Translations under genes and position numbers: made by a program | Shown: one piece after another, positions 51,794 to 60,227 of the stretch | Layout of the letters: each line of letters starts with the position of its first letter | How positions within the stretch are numbered: position 1 is the first letter of the stretch | Notes under the pieces: model-generated | What the model saw: the letters and a program-made list of their open reading frames with translations, nothing else | What the model was told of the DNA's origin: nothing | The model's database searches: none | Origin: Billgrantia zhangzhouensis | GTDB taxonomy: Bacteria; Pseudomonadota; Gammaproteobacteria; Pseudomonadales; Halomonadaceae | Direction: 5' to 3' | DNA length: 64,000 nucleotides | Assembly: GCF_021404465.1 (NCBI RefSeq) | Contig: NZ_JABFTT010000011.1 | Location: 124,001 to 188,000, forward strand

Positions 51794-52888
51794 CTACAGC
51801 TCGACGTCGTACTTGTCGGCGAGCAGGGTACGCAGGTAGTCGCGTACCTCATCGGAGGGTTGCAGGGCTTCACTCAGCGAATCGGTAACCGCTGATGCGG
51901 GTAGCAGGTCGTAGCCACCGATGGCTTCCTGGCTCCGTTCCTGATAGTCGGGGTCGGCGTTGATGGCGGCGATCGTTTCTTCGAAGATTTCGATGATTTC
52001 GTCCGGTGTGCCCTCAGGCAGGTAGGCGGTCAGGCCAAAGTTGAAAGTGGTAGCGCCAATGGCCTGGAAAGCGTCCCACTCCACGCCGGAAGGTGGCTCG
52101 CCGTTAATCTCCTCGTAAACTTCATAGACCGAGGGGTAGTCGGGAAATGCCAGGTCTCGGGCGCTGAGCACGCCGTCATCACCCACCGAGCCGCCGGCCA
52201 TGATCGGCACCGCGGAGCCCGCTTCGACCATGTCCACTACCTGAGACATGTAGGCGGGTGTGAACTGGAAATCGACATTGGTTTCGCCGCGCTCGAAGGC
52301 CAGACGGGCCGGGCCGCGGCCGTCGAAGCCGAGTACCGTGCGCAGGTCGAGTTCCAGCAGGTCGAAGGCCAGCAGCACGGGAAGATCGCTGGCGGCGGCG
52401 GCGATACCGCCGTAGATGAGCGGCATATCCGGCGAATGCAGATCGGCTGGCGACTCGATGCCGGTATGCGGTGAGACGTAGATAACCGCCCCGAAGGGTA
52501 GGCTATAGGCGGGACGCATCGCGGCCAGATCGTACTCCACCGCATCCATGCCCAGTACGTAGGGGTTGGATGTGGAAGAGGTGGTGAACAGGATCGTCTC
52601 GCCATCGGGCTCGGCATTCTGCTGGAACCAGTTGGCGCCGAGAATCGAGCCGCCGCCCGGCCGGGTGCGCACGTTGACCTGGGGATTGCCCGGCAGATGC
52701 TTCTCCAGGAAGGGCTCGAGGAACTTGGCCGCCACGTAGGTGGCGCCACCCTCGCCGAACGGTACCACCATCTCGATGGACTTGCCGGCGTAGAAATCCT
52801 CGGCCATGGCGGGGGCGCTGGCTAGACCGGCGGCGGCGACCAGCAGGGCGGCAGCGAGGGTTTTCGGTTTGGTATCGGGAATGTTCAT
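51794..52888 (-). CDS. Tct/Bug-type periplasmic receptor
   Basis: A 364-residue protein with a signal peptide (cleavage after APAMA, near residue 29). The mature part starts DFYAGKSIEMVVPFGEGGATY, a divergent Bug-family motif, and continues with NVRTRPGGGSILGANW. It is the receptor of the TctAB fusion. AGGAG precedes the ATG. The gene is in the order FAH-tctC-tctAB, all on the reverse strand. Confidence 0.87.
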   Translation of the reverse strand: MNIPDTKPKTLAAALLVAAAGLASAPAMAEDFYAGKSIEMVVPFGEGGATYVAAKFLEPFLEKHLPGNPQVNVRTRPGGGSILGANWFQQNAEPDGETILFTTSSTSNPYVLGMDAVEYDLAAMRPAYSLPFGAVIYVSPHTGIESPADLHSPDMPLIYGGIAAAASDLPVLLAFDLLELDLRTVLGFDGRGPARLAFERGETNVDFQFTPAYMSQVVDMVEAGSAVPIMAGGSVGDDGVLSARDLAFPDYPSVYEVYEEINGEPPSGVEWDAFQAIGATTFNFGLTAYLPEGTPDEIIEIFEETIAAINADPDYQERSQEAIGGYDLLPASAVTDSLSEALQPSDEVRDYLRTLLADKYDVEL

Positions 52889-52959
52889 GGCGTGCTCCTG
52901 TGTTGTTGTCGCGCTCGTTGGCGCTTGTGGAACCTGGTGCCGTGCAGATGACGGGCCGC

Positions 52960-53844
52960 TCAGTCGCCGACCCGATTTTCCAATGCGCCCATGCCCTCGA
53001 CCTCGATACGCACGATGTCGCCGGCCTGCAGGAACTTGGGCGGGTTGAAGCCAATGCCGACCCCGACTGGGGTGCCGGTCAGGATCACGTCACCCGGCTT
53101 GAGTTCGATGCCGGCCGAGAGCGTCTCGATCAGCGTCGGTACGTCGAAGATCAACTGATCCAGGCGGGCATCCTGGCGCAGCTCGCCGTTGACCCAGCAT
53201 TTGATGGTGGCATCATCGCGGTCTACTTCGTCGGCGGTAACGATCCACGGCCCCATGGGACAAAGGCCGTCCAGCGACTTGCCGAGATGCCATTGCTTGT
53301 GTTGCTGCTGGAGATCGCGGGCGGTCACGTCGTTGGCGATGGTATAACCCCAGACATGATCGTAGGCGTTGGCCCGCTTGATGCTATGGCCCCCCTTGCC
53401 GATGATGACGGCGAATTCAGCTTCGTAGTCGAGCTGGCGGGTGACCTCGGCATGGCGGGGAATGTCGTCGCCATGGGCGATCAAGGTGTTGTAGGCCTTG
53501 GTGAAGATGATGGGAAACTTGGGTATCACGTCGTCGGCGGTCGTGCTGCTGTCGTAACCGGAGTGACTGAACTCGGCGGCATGCTCGAAGTAGTTCTTGC
53601 CGACGCAGAACATGTTGCGATGAGGGTGGATGGGCGGTTCGAGGCGCGCGGCATCGAGGGGGCGTCCTTCACCCTTGGGCACGATCCGGGCAGCCAGGGA
53701 GGCCCAGTCGCGCAGCAACTGCTGCATGTCGCCCTGGAACTCGGGCACCAGCTCGTTCAGTGGCCAGTAATGCTGGCCCGCAGCGTCGATCAAGGCGACG
53801 AGAGGCGGTTGGTCGGGCGCCGGTCGCAGCGTGGCGAATTTCAT
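52960..53844 (-). CDS. Fumarylacetoacetate hydrolase-family enzyme
   Basis: The 294-residue protein has the FAH catalytic core: NMFCVGKNYFEHA with the catalytic histidine, the metal-binding glutamates in DYEAEFAVIIGKGG, GYTIANDVTARDLQ and DVILTGTPVGVG. Members hydrolyse acylpyruvates or decarboxylate/hydrate 2-keto acids. With the Tct importer and a divergent GntR regulator it forms a small catabolic module. The precise substrate cannot be read from sequence. Confidence 0.88.
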   Translation of the reverse strand: MKFATLRPAPDQPPLVALIDAAGQHYWPLNELVPEFQGDMQQLLRDWASLAARIVPKGEGRPLDAARLEPPIHPHRNMFCVGKNYFEHAAEFSHSGYDSSTTADDVIPKFPIIFTKAYNTLIAHGDDIPRHAEVTRQLDYEAEFAVIIGKGGHSIKRANAYDHVWGYTIANDVTARDLQQQHKQWHLGKSLDGLCPMGPWIVTADEVDRDDATIKCWVNGELRQDARLDQLIFDVPTLIETLSAGIELKPGDVILTGTPVGVGIGFNPPKFLQAGDIVRIEVEGMGALENRVGD

Positions 53845-53903
53845 GACGATTGGCTCTCCATTGGTTTGTTTTTGGTTCTGTAATTGCCGAGGCTAGAAGC
53901 TGA

Positions 53904-53945
53904 TTGGTACTAAATCAAGCTTGATTCTTTGTATTGGTGTACCAA
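53904..53945. promoter_or_regulatory. Two FadR-type operator copies in the FAH/GntR gap
   Basis: TTGGTACTAA at 53904-53913 and the palindrome TTGGTGTACCAA at 53934-53945 are 30 bp apart in the 158-bp divergent gap. The TTGGT...ACCAA arms suit the adjacent GntR protein. Confidence 0.55.
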
Positions 53946-54002
53946 ATGGTCTAGATTCAGCAGAAATTGGATCCGCATGAAAGACATGAAAAAGGATGTC
54001 CA

Positions 54003-54782
54003 GTGAGCGAGAGGCCGATACGTGCTAATGACAACCGGGACTCACTGGCCGAGAACGGCATACGTTCGGATGGGGCCAGGGCCCTGGCGCGCTATGTACG
54101 GGCCGAGATCGCCAGCGGTCGCTTTCCTCCGGGTCATCGGCTGCCCACGGAGCGTGAGCTGAGCGATCGCTTCGGCGCCTCTCGCGGCGCGGTGAGGCGA
54201 GTGCTGGGGCACTTCAAGTCGCTCGGTGCAATCACCCAGGTGGTGGGTAGCGGCACTTTCGTCAGCGAGCGTGCCGCTGAGTCGCTCACCCCTAGCAGGG
54301 GCGAGTCTGACGCTGCCTCGGCATCGGCTGGGTCGCCGAGCGTGGGCAGCATGGCGAGGCAGGTGAGCCCGGCTCAGCTGATGGATGCCCGGATGTTGAT
54401 CGAGCCGCAGATGGTGGCCTTGATCGTGCGCTTTGCCACGGCTGCCGATTTCGCGCGTATGGACGAGTGTCTCGAGCGCTCGGAGTCGGCCACCAGCATC
54501 GAAGCGTTCGAGCACTGGGACGGTGCCTTGCACCAGGCCTTTGCCGAAGCCACTCACAACAGCTTCTTCCTGCGCATTCTCGAATTGACCAACGCAGCGC
54601 GTGAAGAGGGCGAGTGGGGGCGGCTCAAGCGGATCTCCCTGACACCTGAACGCCGCAAGCGTTACGAGGCGCAGCACCGCGCCATCGTCGCGGTGCTGCG
54701 CGACCGCGATGAGCAGACCGCGCGCGTACTGCTAGAGGAACATCTGGGGGAAGTGAAGGCAAACCTGTTCGGGCGCGGCTGA
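54003..54782 (+). CDS. GntR-family (FadR subgroup) regulator of the FAH-Tct module
   Basis: The 259-residue protein has a GntR winged helix (about 25-90; RLPTERELSDRFGASRGAVR) and an FCD domain (about 120-250; the HWDGALHQAFAEATHN and HRAIVAVLRDRDE blocks carry the metal ligands). A GTG at 54003 with AAGGAT five bases before it is preferred to a TTG at 53967. It is divergent from the FAH gene and probably controls the FAH-tctC-tctAB operon through the TTGGT...ACCAA sites. Confidence 0.85.
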   Translation: MSERPIRANDNRDSLAENGIRSDGARALARYVRAEIASGRFPPGHRLPTERELSDRFGASRGAVRRVLGHFKSLGAITQVVGSGTFVSERAAESLTPSRGESDAASASAGSPSVGSMARQVSPAQLMDARMLIEPQMVALIVRFATAADFARMDECLERSESATSIEAFEHWDGALHQAFAEATHNSFFLRILELTNAAREEGEWGRLKRISLTPERRKRYEAQHRAIVAVLRDRDEQTARVLLEEHLGEVKANLFGRG

Positions 54783-54787
54783 TGAAC

Positions 54788-54833
54788 GAAACGCAAACCG
54801 CCGAACGCCTGGGCGTTCGGCGGTTTGCGTTTC
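54788..54833. terminator. Bidirectional terminator, 46-bp near-perfect palindrome
   Basis: GAAACGCAAACCGCCGAACG and two more bases (54788-54809) pair perfectly with 54812-54833 around a TG centre, a 22-bp stem. Both sides carry short A/T tracts. It sits between the convergent GntR and NCS1 genes and should terminate both. Confidence 0.85.
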
Positions 54834-54856
54834 TCTGTACGTTGTGGATGGTTCGA

Positions 54857-56314
54857 TCAGGTGGCCGGTGCCACCGGCGCGGCGCGGTAGCTGTGCATGA
54901 GGCCGTAGTAGAACAGCCCGCCGAGTGCGGCGCCCATCATCCAGCCGTAGCCGTCGAGACCGGAGAGCGCCGGTACGACTACGGTGGAGATGGAGAACAG
55001 TGCGGCACCGCCGAATGCCATCAGCGCTCGGGTGTTCCAACCCTTCACGTAGTAATAGGCGGTACCCGGCTCGGAGGAGAACAGCTGCTGCATGTCGAGG
55101 TGCTGGCGCTTCACCAGGTAGTAGTCCACCACGATGATGCCGTAGAAGGGCGCGACGATTGCACCGAGCGCGTTGACGAAACCCGGCACGCCGATCTGGC
55201 TGATCAGCGAGACCCACAGCGCACCGACGAAGAAGGCCACCACGGCGGTGATCAGCCCGCCTACCTTGAAGCTGATCTTGCTGGGGAAGAGGTTGGCCAG
55301 GTCATAGGCGGGAGGGATGAAGTTGGCGACCAGATTGATGCCCACGGTGGCGGCGAAGAAGGTCAGCGCGGCGACGATGGTCAACGGCAGGGAGTCGACC
55401 CGCTCGACGATGTCGGCCGGGTTGGTCAGGGCATCGCCGAACAGCACCAGGGTGCCGGCGGTGATGATCAGCGCAATGAAGGAGAAGAAAGCCACGTTGA
55501 GCGGCAGCCCCAGCAGGTTGCCGAGCTTCATCTGGCGCTCGGTCCTGACGAAGCGGGTGAAGTCGCCAAAATTGATCACCACCGCGGCGAAGTAGGCCAC
55601 CATGGTGCCGACGATGGCCAGGAATGCCGCCACGGCGCTGCCGCTACGCTCGCCATCGGCGCTGAAGATGGTTCCAATGGCTGGCAAGAGCTCACTGCCG
55701 GCCTGATACCAGACCACGATCATCAATGCCACCATCACCACGTAGACCAAGGGACCGGCCCAGTTGAGGAAGTGCTTGATGCGCTCGATGCCGGACCAGA
55801 AGATCGCAATCTGAAACAGCCAGACGATCACGAACGAGACCCAGGCCACCCCGGAAAGTCCGAGGAAGGTGGTTCCGTTGCCGGCGCCGAACAGCGCGAC
55901 GATCAGCAGCGCCACTGCTGTGGAAGCGAAGTAGGTCTGCACGCCATACCAGAAGATGCCGATGATCGCGCGCAGCATGGCCGGCAGATTGGCGCCGCGT
56001 ACGCCCATGCTGGCGCGTACCATCACCGGGAAGGGAATGCCGTACTTGACGCTGGGCTTGCCGGTCAGGTTGACCAGGAACATGACGATGAAGCCGGCGA
56101 GAATGATCGCTGCCATCACCGCCCAGCCGTTGAGGCCGTAGGTTAGGAACAGCGAGGCCGCCAGGGTATAGCCGAACAGGCTCTGGATGTCGTTGGACCA
56201 GACGTTGAAGATCTCGAAGGCCCCCCAGTTGCGGTCTTTGTGCTTCAGCGGGGCCAAGTCTTCGTTGTAGAGCGTCGGGTCGATGCGCTGAATGTCCAGC
56301 TCACTCTCTTTCAT
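54857..56314 (-). CDS. NCS1-family permease (allantoin/hydantoin/nucleobase type), copy 1
   Basis: A 485-residue symporter with 12 helices. NCS1 motifs are NEDLAPLKHKDRNWGAFEIF, the Trp-rich substrate site FNVWSNDIQS and SVKYGIPFPVMVRASMG. Context with the racemase and PuuE favours allantoin or a hydantoin. The ATG at 56314 follows GGTGA by six bases; a GTG at 56323 is the alternative. It follows the second NCS1 gene after 58 bp on the same strand. Confidence 0.88.
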   Translation of the reverse strand: MKESELDIQRIDPTLYNEDLAPLKHKDRNWGAFEIFNVWSNDIQSLFGYTLAASLFLTYGLNGWAVMAAIILAGFIVMFLVNLTGKPSVKYGIPFPVMVRASMGVRGANLPAMLRAIIGIFWYGVQTYFASTAVALLIVALFGAGNGTTFLGLSGVAWVSFVIVWLFQIAIFWSGIERIKHFLNWAGPLVYVVMVALMIVVWYQAGSELLPAIGTIFSADGERSGSAVAAFLAIVGTMVAYFAAVVINFGDFTRFVRTERQMKLGNLLGLPLNVAFFSFIALIITAGTLVLFGDALTNPADIVERVDSLPLTIVAALTFFAATVGINLVANFIPPAYDLANLFPSKISFKVGGLITAVVAFFVGALWVSLISQIGVPGFVNALGAIVAPFYGIIVVDYYLVKRQHLDMQQLFSSEPGTAYYYVKGWNTRALMAFGGAALFSISTVVVPALSGLDGYGWMMGAALGGLFYYGLMHSYRAAPVAPAT

Positions 56315-56381
56315 CGTCGTCACCGTTATCGTTGTGGTCGAGCGTCATCCCCGCCCACGGGGCGGGAATGCGTGTGTGGAG

Positions 56382-57761
56382 TCACTGGCGAAAGCGCTGG
56401 CACGGCGCCCAGTGCTGCATCAGCAGGTAGTAGGTCAGGCCGGCGGGGATCAGGCTGGCGTACCAGGAAACGGCGGAGAAGGTCAGTGCCGCCACGATGC
56501 CCACCGCGGTAGCGATGACCGCTGCGAGGTTGACGCCCTGGTAGGGGCCGCTCTCGTTATAGAGGTGGCCGAGGTCCAGCGTGCGGCGCCGAATCAGGTA
56601 GTAGTCGACCACCAGGATGGCGAAGATCGGGCCGAGGAAGGCAGAATAGGTCTGCACGAAGAGCTGCAGGCCGGCTGCGGAGTCGGGTTGTACCAGCTTC
56701 CAGGGGAACGTGGCGAAGGCCAGCAGGCCGACGATGACCGAGGAGGTGGTGAATTTCAGCTTGAACACGTCCATCAGCACGTAGGTCGGCGGCACCACGT
56801 TGTTGAGCACGTTGGTGGTGACCTGGGCGAAGGCGATGAACAGCAGCGTGGTCATCAGCAGCGGCGTGTTGTCCACCGCGTTGGCGAACACCTGGATGGG
56901 GTCGGCGGTGCCGGTGGCCTCGGAGACCATGTAGCCGATCAGGCCCATGAACAGCGTGCAGGGCAGGATCGACATAGCGTAAATGGTCGTGAGCAGGCCA
57001 GGGCCCGTGCCGCGCTTATGCTCGCGGGAATAGTCGCTGACATTGAGCATCATGGTGCTGTAGATGCCCAGGAACAGCATGGTGGCGCCCCAGAACGGCA
57101 TGCCCCAGGAGCCTTCCATGGTTAGTAGGCTGGCCGAGAGCTCATCGCCATAGCGCTGCACCGTGGCATAGAACATATACATCAGCGAAACCAGAATGAA
57201 GGCACTGCCGATGTTCTCCAGCCATTTGATGCCCTGGAAGCCCATCACCGACAAGCCGATCTGCAGGAACTGGAAGGTGATGAAGTAGAACACCAGGTTG
57301 TCGAAGCCGAACAGGGTAGCCGAGACCATGTTCAGAGCCCCCGCGCCGATCCAGCTCTGGAAGCCATACCACACCACCGCTGGCACTGCCCGTACCAGGC
57401 CAGGCAAGCGGGTGCCGGCAAAGCCGAAGGCACTGCGCGCCTGCACCATGAAGGGAATGCCGTACTTGTAGCCGGCGGCACCGTTCAGGGCGAGTGCGAT
57501 GCCGATCACGAAGCAGCCGATGGCGATGGCCAGGGTCGCCTGGATCAGGTTCAGCGTGCCCACCACGCTTGAACCCATGGCAAAGGTGCCGATCGACACG
57601 CAGCCACCGAACCAGGCCAGGAAGTAGGAGGTGCGCCCCATGATCCGTGTTTTCTGGGGCGCGAGGGATTCGTCGCCCAGGGCCTTGGAGACACTGGGCG
57701 CCGTCATGCCAGGATCCACGCTGGAATCCGCAGCCGCGCTATGGGGAGTGGGGTGTGGCAT
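56382..57761 (-). CDS. NCS1-family permease (allantoin/nucleobase type), copy 2
   Basis: A 459-residue NCS1 carrier, divergent from copy 1. It shows GRTSYFLAWFGGCVSIGTF, YKYGIPFMVQARSAFG and VPPTYVLMDVF. Twelve helices are expected. It lies between the racemase gene and copy 1, so the three genes may form one reverse-strand operon. The two carriers may differ in ligand, for example allantoin against urate, hydantoin or pyrimidines. Confidence 0.86.
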   Translation of the reverse strand: MPHPTPHSAAADSSVDPGMTAPSVSKALGDESLAPQKTRIMGRTSYFLAWFGGCVSIGTFAMGSSVVGTLNLIQATLAIAIGCFVIGIALALNGAAGYKYGIPFMVQARSAFGFAGTRLPGLVRAVPAVVWYGFQSWIGAGALNMVSATLFGFDNLVFYFITFQFLQIGLSVMGFQGIKWLENIGSAFILVSLMYMFYATVQRYGDELSASLLTMEGSWGMPFWGATMLFLGIYSTMMLNVSDYSREHKRGTGPGLLTTIYAMSILPCTLFMGLIGYMVSEATGTADPIQVFANAVDNTPLLMTTLLFIAFAQVTTNVLNNVVPPTYVLMDVFKLKFTTSSVIVGLLAFATFPWKLVQPDSAAGLQLFVQTYSAFLGPIFAILVVDYYLIRRRTLDLGHLYNESGPYQGVNLAAVIATAVGIVAALTFSAVSWYASLIPAGLTYYLLMQHWAPCQRFRQ

Positions 57762-57886
57762 GGGTCTGTCCTCGCAAGTCGTTGCTCTGTGTTGTGGTTA
57801 TGCCCGCTGCTGCTGTCGGGCTATGAGACATGACGTGCTTTCAAGTTGGTGTTGTTGTTATGGGATGCTGTTATGAGGCCAAGAGA

Positions 57887-58633
57887 TCAGCGCTCCCTGG
57901 TCAGGTTCGAGTAGCCTTCGAAGCGTCCGGTAAAGGCTTTGGGACGAGGGAAGGCCAGGTCGCCATGCTTACTGGTACCGAGCCCCAGTCCGACGAGTGC
58001 CTCGGCCAGTTTCACTGCGGCCGTGACCCCCTCGATCATCGGCAGACCGACCTCGCGCGAGATGGTCTCGGTCAGGTCGGCCATCCCGCCGCAGCCAAGC
58101 ACGATGGCGCCGATACCATCCTCGTCGCGGGCGCGATGGCACTCTTCGATGATGCGTGCCAGCGCCGAGGAACCGTCCTCCTCCAGGTCGAGCACCGGGA
58201 TCTCGGCGGCGCGGACCCGGCGGCAGTGATGACGGAATCCGTACTGCTCCAACAGGTGTTCGGCGATGATGCCCGTGCGTGACAGGGTCGTGACCACCGA
58301 GAAGCGTGTGCTGATCAGGCTTGCCATATGGAAGGCCGCTTCGGCGATGCCGATGACCGGCGCGCGGGTCAGCTCGCGCGCGGCGAGCAGGCCGGGGTCA
58401 CCGAAACAGGCGATCACGTAGGCATCGGTGGCGTCTTTCTCGCCATTCAACACTTCCTCCATGACCCCCACCGCGCTGATGGCCTCGTCGAAGTGCCCCT
58501 CGATGGAAACGGGGCCATCGGCCGGCTGGGTCGCCACGATCGTTGTACCGGGAGCCGCGATGCGTCGCGCTGCCTCGCCGATCTTGTGGGTCATGGCGAC
58601 CGTGGTGTTGGGGTTGATGATGCGTAGGCGCAT
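57887..58633 (-). CDS. Hydantoin/allantoin racemase (Asp/Glu racemase superfamily)
   Basis: The 248-residue enzyme has the two catalytic cysteines expected for hydantoin racemases, Cys76 in ACFGDPGL and Cys181 in LGCGGMADL, and the opening RIINPNTT. In ureide clusters such enzymes interconvert (R)- and (S)-allantoin. GGAG lies five bases before the ATG at 58633; the frame upstream to 58960 is promoter DNA. It heads the racemase-NCS1-NCS1 operon, and TTGTACACAA lies at 58674 in its promoter. Confidence 0.87.
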   Translation of the reverse strand: MRLRIINPNTTVAMTHKIGEAARRIAAPGTTIVATQPADGPVSIEGHFDEAISAVGVMEEVLNGEKDATDAYVIACFGDPGLLAARELTRAPVIGIAEAAFHMASLISTRFSVVTTLSRTGIIAEHLLEQYGFRHHCRRVRAAEIPVLDLEEDGSSALARIIEECHRARDEDGIGAIVLGCGGMADLTETISREVGLPMIEGVTAAVKLAEALVGLGLGTSKHGDLAFPRPKAFTGRFEGYSNLTRER

Positions 58634-58651
58634 GCGAACTCCAAACTTTTC

Positions 58652-58683
58652 TTGTGAACAATAAAAAATATCTTTGTACACAA
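58652..58683. promoter_or_regulatory. TTGTATACAA-type operators before the racemase gene
   Basis: TTGTACACAA (58674-58683, nine of ten bases) and TTGTGAACAA (58652-58661, eight of ten) lie 19-50 bp before the racemase start. They fit control of the racemase-NCS1 operon by the same regulator as uraD/uraH and puuE. Confidence 0.65.
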
Positions 58684-58859
58684 AATAGGCGTTGCACCAC
58701 TTCGACGCAAGAATTTCATACGACCCTCGATGAATTGAGGTTTTTATATCAAATTCAATTGCTTGCCTGGATTTTTGTGCAAGAAGGGCCATGCATGGGT
58801 CATTAGACAAAGGTAGGGCAGGCGGGTAAGGGGAAAGGATGGCGACGATTTGTCGATAG

Positions 58860-58873
58860 AATTGTATACAATT
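58860..58873. promoter_or_regulatory. Perfect 14-bp operator palindrome AATTGTATACAATT
   Basis: It is the best instance of the recurring TTGTATACAA site, in the middle of the 580-bp gap 58634-59213. The gap has no convincing gene; a 78-codon frame (58850-59086) overlaps this and the next site and has no similarity. Confidence 0.75.
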
Positions 58874-58981
58874 AGGCTGGTAGCGTGTTGCCTGGCTGTT
58901 AGGTGCTTTCCCTATCAGCGCCAAGTCATGTTGAACAGCTCGCGTACACATCGTGTTCAAGGGTTGCAGATATCTTTAGTT

Positions 58982-58993
58982 TTTGTATACAAA
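58982..58993. promoter_or_regulatory. Perfect 12-bp operator palindrome TTTGTATACAAA
   Basis: It is centred 121 bp right of the site at 58860-58873 and about 226 bp before the puuE start. It may support looping between the divergent racemase and puuE promoters. Confidence 0.7.
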
Positions 58994-59134
58994 GGTGGTG
59001 TGGCTGCCAGGTTGCTCGTAATGAAACAGGTCGGTTCTCAGGCAGTTGATACGAACAGAGCTCTTGCCATAACTGCCGGGGGCTAATAGTGGACAACCTG
59101 TTGCAACCTCAATGGATACAGTCTATTTTCTGTA

Positions 59135-59144
59135 TTGTATACAT
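59135..59144. promoter_or_regulatory. TTGTATACAA-type operator before puuE
   Basis: TTGTATACAT matches nine of ten bases, 69 bp before the PuuE start and next to a likely promoter (TTTTCTGTATTG). Confidence 0.65.
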
Positions 59145-59213
59145 ATTGACGGGCAGGGCCGATTCAGCAGCATCAAGCCCATGCCCTGCCAGCAAGAACA
59201 AGAGGAATTGCCG

Positions 59214-60149
59214 ATGAGCGATAGCCGTGACTATCCCCGTGACCTGATCGGTTACGGTCGGACCCCACCCCATGCCAATTGGCCGGGCCGGGCCAAGATC
59301 GCCGTACAATTCGTGCTCAACTACGAAGAGGGTGGGGAGAACTGCGTACTGCATGGCGACCCTGGCTCCGAGCAGTTCCTCTCCGAGATCATCGGGGCGG
59401 CTGCCTACCCTGACCGCCACCTCAGCATGGAGTCGATCTACGAGTACGGCTCGCGTGCGGGCGTGTGGCGCATCCTGCGCGAGTTCGAGCGTCGTGGCCT
59501 GCCGCTGACGGTGTTCGGCGTGGCCATGGCGCTGGAACGCCACCCCGAGGTAGCGCATGCCTTCAAGGAGCTGGGCCACGAGATCGCCTGTCATGGCTAC
59601 CGCTGGATCCACTACCAGGAGGTGCCGGAGCACGTCGAGCGTGAACACCTGCAGCGTGCCATGGAGATCTTCCAGCGCCTCTACGGCGAGAAGCCGCTGG
59701 GCTGGTACACCGGGCGTGACAGCCCCAACACCCGGCGCCTGGTACTGGATGAGGGCGGCTTCCTCTACGACAGCGACTACTACGGTGACGACCTGCCGTT
59801 CTGGACCCGGGTGACCGACAGCCAGGGCAGCGAGCACGATCACCTGATCGTGCCCTATACCCTGGACAGCAACGACATGCGCTTCGCTGCTCCTCAAGGC
59901 TTCAACACCGCCGATCACTTCTTCACCTACCTGCGCGACGCCTTCGACGTGCTCTACGCCGAGGGCGAGGACTCACCCAAGATGCTTTCGGTGGGCATGC
60001 ACTGCCGACTGCTCGGCCGCCCCGGTCGCTTCCGCGCCCTGCAGCGCTTCCTCGACCATATCGAGGCGCACGACCGGGTATGGGTCACCCGACGGGTGGA
60101 CATCGCGCGGCATTGGGTGGAGCACCACCCGGCGCCATCAGCCGGTTGA
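59214..60149 (+). CDS. puuE: Allantoinase of the polysaccharide-deacetylase fold
   Basis: The 311-residue protein belongs to the PuuE group, cofactor-poor allantoinases unrelated to the metal-dependent AllB/HpxB. Motifs are AKIAVQFVLNYEEGGE, SIYEYGSRAGVWR, HEIACHGYRWIHYQ and GWYTGRDSPNTR. It hydrolyses (S)-allantoin to allantoate in the cytoplasm. AGAGGAA precedes the ATG at 59214; the start at 59112 is in the promoter. It is the last gene before the allE/allA region apart from a YfcC carrier and an RpiR regulator. Confidence 0.93.
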   Translation: MSDSRDYPRDLIGYGRTPPHANWPGRAKIAVQFVLNYEEGGENCVLHGDPGSEQFLSEIIGAAAYPDRHLSMESIYEYGSRAGVWRILREFERRGLPLTVFGVAMALERHPEVAHAFKELGHEIACHGYRWIHYQEVPEHVEREHLQRAMEIFQRLYGEKPLGWYTGRDSPNTRRLVLDEGGFLYDSDYYGDDLPFWTRVTDSQGSEHDHLIVPYTLDSNDMRFAAPQGFNTADHFFTYLRDAFDVLYAEGEDSPKMLSVGMHCRLLGRPGRFRALQRFLDHIEAHDRVWVTRRVDIARHWVEHHPAPSAG

Positions 60150-60175
60150 GAGGGCGTGCCGATGCTGCCAAACGG

Positions 60176-60214
60176 AATGCCTCACCGCCCCACTGGGCTG
60201 GGCGGTGAGGCATT
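60176..60214. terminator. Bidirectional terminator between puuE and the YfcC gene
   Basis: AATGCCTCACCGCCC / GGGCGGTGAGGCATT form a perfect 15-bp stem around nine bases, with outer pairing GCTGCCA/TGGCAGGC. It lies between convergent genes. Confidence 0.75.
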
Positions 60215-60227
60215 GGCAGGCAGTACC

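Noticed and set aside
54782..56146. 454-codon plus-strand frame opposite the first NCS1 gene
   Set aside because: Antisense artefact; it begins in the terminator palindrome and has no domain resemblance.
58850..59086. 78-codon frame in the racemase-puuE gap
   Set aside because: It lacks a ribosome site and spans two operator palindromes; most likely non-coding.
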